Of a stretch of DNA of 32,639 nucleotides, positions 31,558 to 32,639 are shown piece after piece (position 1 is the first letter of the stretch; each line of letters starts with the position of its first letter). This DNA is from Chloroflexota bacterium (GTDB lineage Bacteria; Chloroflexota; Dehalococcoidia; Bin125), in contig QGNQ01000027.1 in NCBI GenBank assembly GCA_003228175.2, forward strand, positions 1-32,639, in the 5' to 3' direction. Position numbers and translations under genes: made by a program. A model generated the notes under the pieces. It did not search any database and was not told the DNA's origin. It worked only from the letters and a program-made list of their open reading frames with translations.

Positions 31558-32352
31558 ATGCCCAACGACGCAACGGACTACACCGTCGACGAACTGATCG
31601 TCTCGCTCATCGCGCGGGACATCGCCGACCACGAACTCGTCCAGCAAGGCGGCGGCACCGCCCTCGGCAGCGTCGCCGTCATGCTCGCCCGTCTCACGCA
31701 CGCCCCCAACCTCACCTACAACTACCTCACCTCCGTCGACCCCATCGTCACCAAGCTCGGCGGCGCCGAGAACTCGCCCGCCGCCGCCAGCAAGACCAGC
31801 CTCACCCCCTTCAACATCGACGACATGGTCAGCCTGTGCCTGCGCGGCAAGACCGAAGTCTTCAGCACCATGCCCGCCCAGATCGACATGCACGGCAACG
31901 TCAACGCCTCCCTCATCGGCGAAGATCACCAGCACCCCACGGTGCGCTTCCCCGGCGGCCTCGGCATCCCCGACTGGACCCTCTACGCCGGCCGCGTCAA
32001 CGCCTACGTGCCCAAACACACCACGCGCGTCTTCGTCCAGCGGGTCGACTTCGTCACCGGCTTCGGGCACTTCCCGCAGGGCTTCGCGGAGCGCACACGA
32101 CGCGGCATCACCGGCCGCGGGCCCCAAAAGGTCTTCTCCAACCTCGCCGTCATGGGCTTCGACGCCGACACCGGCCGCATGCGCCTCGACTCCCTCCACG
32201 CCGGCGTCCAACTGCAGGATGTCGTCGCCAACACCGGCTTCGAGCTCCTGCTCCCGGACACCGTGCCGGAAACCGTCCCGCCGACGGCCGAAGACATCGA
32301 CCTAATCCGCAACCACATCGACCCCCAAGGCCTGCGCAAGCACCGGTTCTAA
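31558..32352 (+). CDS. CoA-transferase beta subunit family protein, IpdB-like
   Basis: 264 residues. Family segments are ALGSVAVMLARLTHAPNLTY, TMPAQIDMHGNVNASLIG, TRVFVQRVDFVTGFGHFP, KVFSNLAVMGFDADTGRM and the C-terminal DLIRNHIDPQGLRKHRF, each with a recognisable counterpart in IpdB. The catalytic Glu of class I CoA-transferase beta subunits, expected just after HAPNLTY, is absent (NYLTSVDP). No glutamyl-CoA intermediate can therefore form there, which favours a hydrolase/retro-Claisen role with the IpdA-like subunit. It is the last gene of the operon; nothing coding is recognisable downstream. Confidence 0.86.
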   Translation: MPNDATDYTVDELIVSLIARDIADHELVQQGGGTALGSVAVMLARLTHAPNLTYNYLTSVDPIVTKLGGAENSPAAASKTSLTPFNIDDMVSLCLRGKTEVFSTMPAQIDMHGNVNASLIGEDHQHPTVRFPGGLGIPDWTLYAGRVNAYVPKHTTRVFVQRVDFVTGFGHFPQGFAERTRRGITGRGPQKVFSNLAVMGFDADTGRMRLDSLHAGVQLQDVVANTGFELLLPDTVPETVPPTAEDIDLIRNHIDPQGLRKHRF

Positions 32353-32420
32353 GGATCGGCCCCGCACGCGCGCGGCCCGCGCGACGCGCGAGCAGCTTCT
32401 CCTCTCCCAAACCAAGCGTT

Positions 32421-32539
32421 CCCCCCCTTCTCCCCCCCCCCCCGGGAGAAGATCCAGGTGAGCGGGCCACCCCCCCCCACCCCCCACCCCCCCAACCCCC
32501 CCCCCCCCAACCCCCACCCCCCCAGACCCCCCCCCCCCG
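32421..32539. repeat. Poly-C low-complexity tract near the window end
   Basis: A run of C-tracts of 5 to 14 bases is broken only by A, AA or AC. It is the only stretch of this kind in the window. On the minus strand it is G-runs that could fold into stacked quadruplexes. It lies downstream of the catabolic operon in non-coding DNA. It may be genuine or an assembly artefact at a contig end. Confidence 0.8.
32428..32450 (+). terminator. Possible terminator/REP-like hairpin downstream of the operon
   Basis: TTCTCCC (32428-32434) pairs with GGGAGAA (32444-32450) across a nine-C loop, 76 bases after the IpdB-like stop. There is no T-run, so it may instead be a remnant of the short CCTCTCCC...GGGAGAGG intergenic palindromes found in many GC-rich genomes. 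Confidence 0.3.
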
Positions 32540-32639
32540 ACGACAAGACACGAACACGAAGATTCCAAGCAGTCCAGACCCAGGGTCAGCGCGCCCAACG
32601 GCAAAATAAGCTGTGAGTGTCTCCCTCACTCCGATGTAA

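Noticed and set aside
30918-32609. A 563-residue plus-strand open frame running past the IpdB-like gene into the poly-C tract
   Set aside because: It is a Ser/Pro/Thr/Arg-rich shadow frame of the IpdA/IpdB-like genes and ends in low-complexity sequence.
1-32639. tRNA, rRNA, riboswitch, insertion sequence or prophage genes
   Set aside because: None was recognised on reading both strands; gaps are short, and no terminal inverted repeats, transposase or integrase motifs were seen.

Overview
The window is very GC-rich (by eye about two thirds or more) and densely coded. It holds 26 protein-coding genes, one of which is split by an apparent frameshift. I see no tRNA, rRNA, CRISPR array or insertion sequence. 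The gene content is class III CoA-transferases, a DUF1800/DUF1501 pair, NHL propellers, an ETF, an acyl-CoA carboxylase carboxyltransferase, a Tat/lipoprotein peptide-type binding protein and an MNT/HEPN pair. This resembles an uncultured Chloroflexota genome (SAR202/Dehalococcoidia-like) assembled from a metagenome. That placement is an inference from gene content, not from a marker gene.

Layout. 1-2853 (minus): a tandem-domain class III CoA-transferase cut by the window edge, preceded by a zinc alcohol dehydrogenase. 2989-4617 (plus): a NIPSNAP-like protein and a D-2-hydroxyacid dehydrogenase. 4628-5653 (minus): a second zinc dehydrogenase. 5803-9395 (plus): a DUF1800 / DUF1501 / NHL-propeller cassette behind a recognisable promoter. 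9411-10222 (plus): an overlapping MNT-like / HEPN pair. 10331-11164 (plus): a crotonase-fold protein. 11172-14408 (minus): two beta-propeller proteins, one a lipoprotein with a one-base frameshift. 14624-19695 (plus): a tightly packed run of nitronate monooxygenase-like flavoprotein, small unknown protein, ETF beta, ETF alpha, PHP phosphoesterase and a divergent M28-like protein. 19731-25302 (minus): a peptide-type ABC importer (binding protein, two permeases, no ATPases here) followed by a carboxyltransferase. 25638-32352 (plus): a seven-gene acyl-CoA catabolic operon. 32353-end: a poly-C low-complexity tail.

The most interesting part is the 25.6-32.4 kb operon. It encodes an acyl-CoA dehydrogenase, a class III CoA-transferase, a thiolase-like protein without the catalytic Cys, an overlapping DUF35 protein, a crotonase with both catalytic Glu, and a two-subunit class I CoA-transferase-like enzyme resembling IpdA/IpdB. 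The thiolase-like protein has Tyr where thiolases have their two oxyanion/catalytic His, as in the steroid side-chain aldolase Ltp2-ChsH2(DUF35). The crotonase-alpha-beta order is that of echA20-ipdA-ipdB in mycobacterial steroid C/D-ring degradation. The operon is therefore a candidate pathway that takes up a carboxylic acid as a CoA ester, desaturates and hydrates it, cleaves a C-C bond by retro-aldol chemistry and opens a ring by hydrolysis. Electrons would pass to the ETF at 16.0-17.8 kb. The substrate is not known. The dehydrogenases, ABC importer, carboxyltransferase and second CoA-transferase fit a heterotrophic scavenger of complex organic acids.

The plus strand looks C-rich over both plus- and minus-strand genes, so the third-position bias flips with gene direction. 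This suggests a replication-strand skew.
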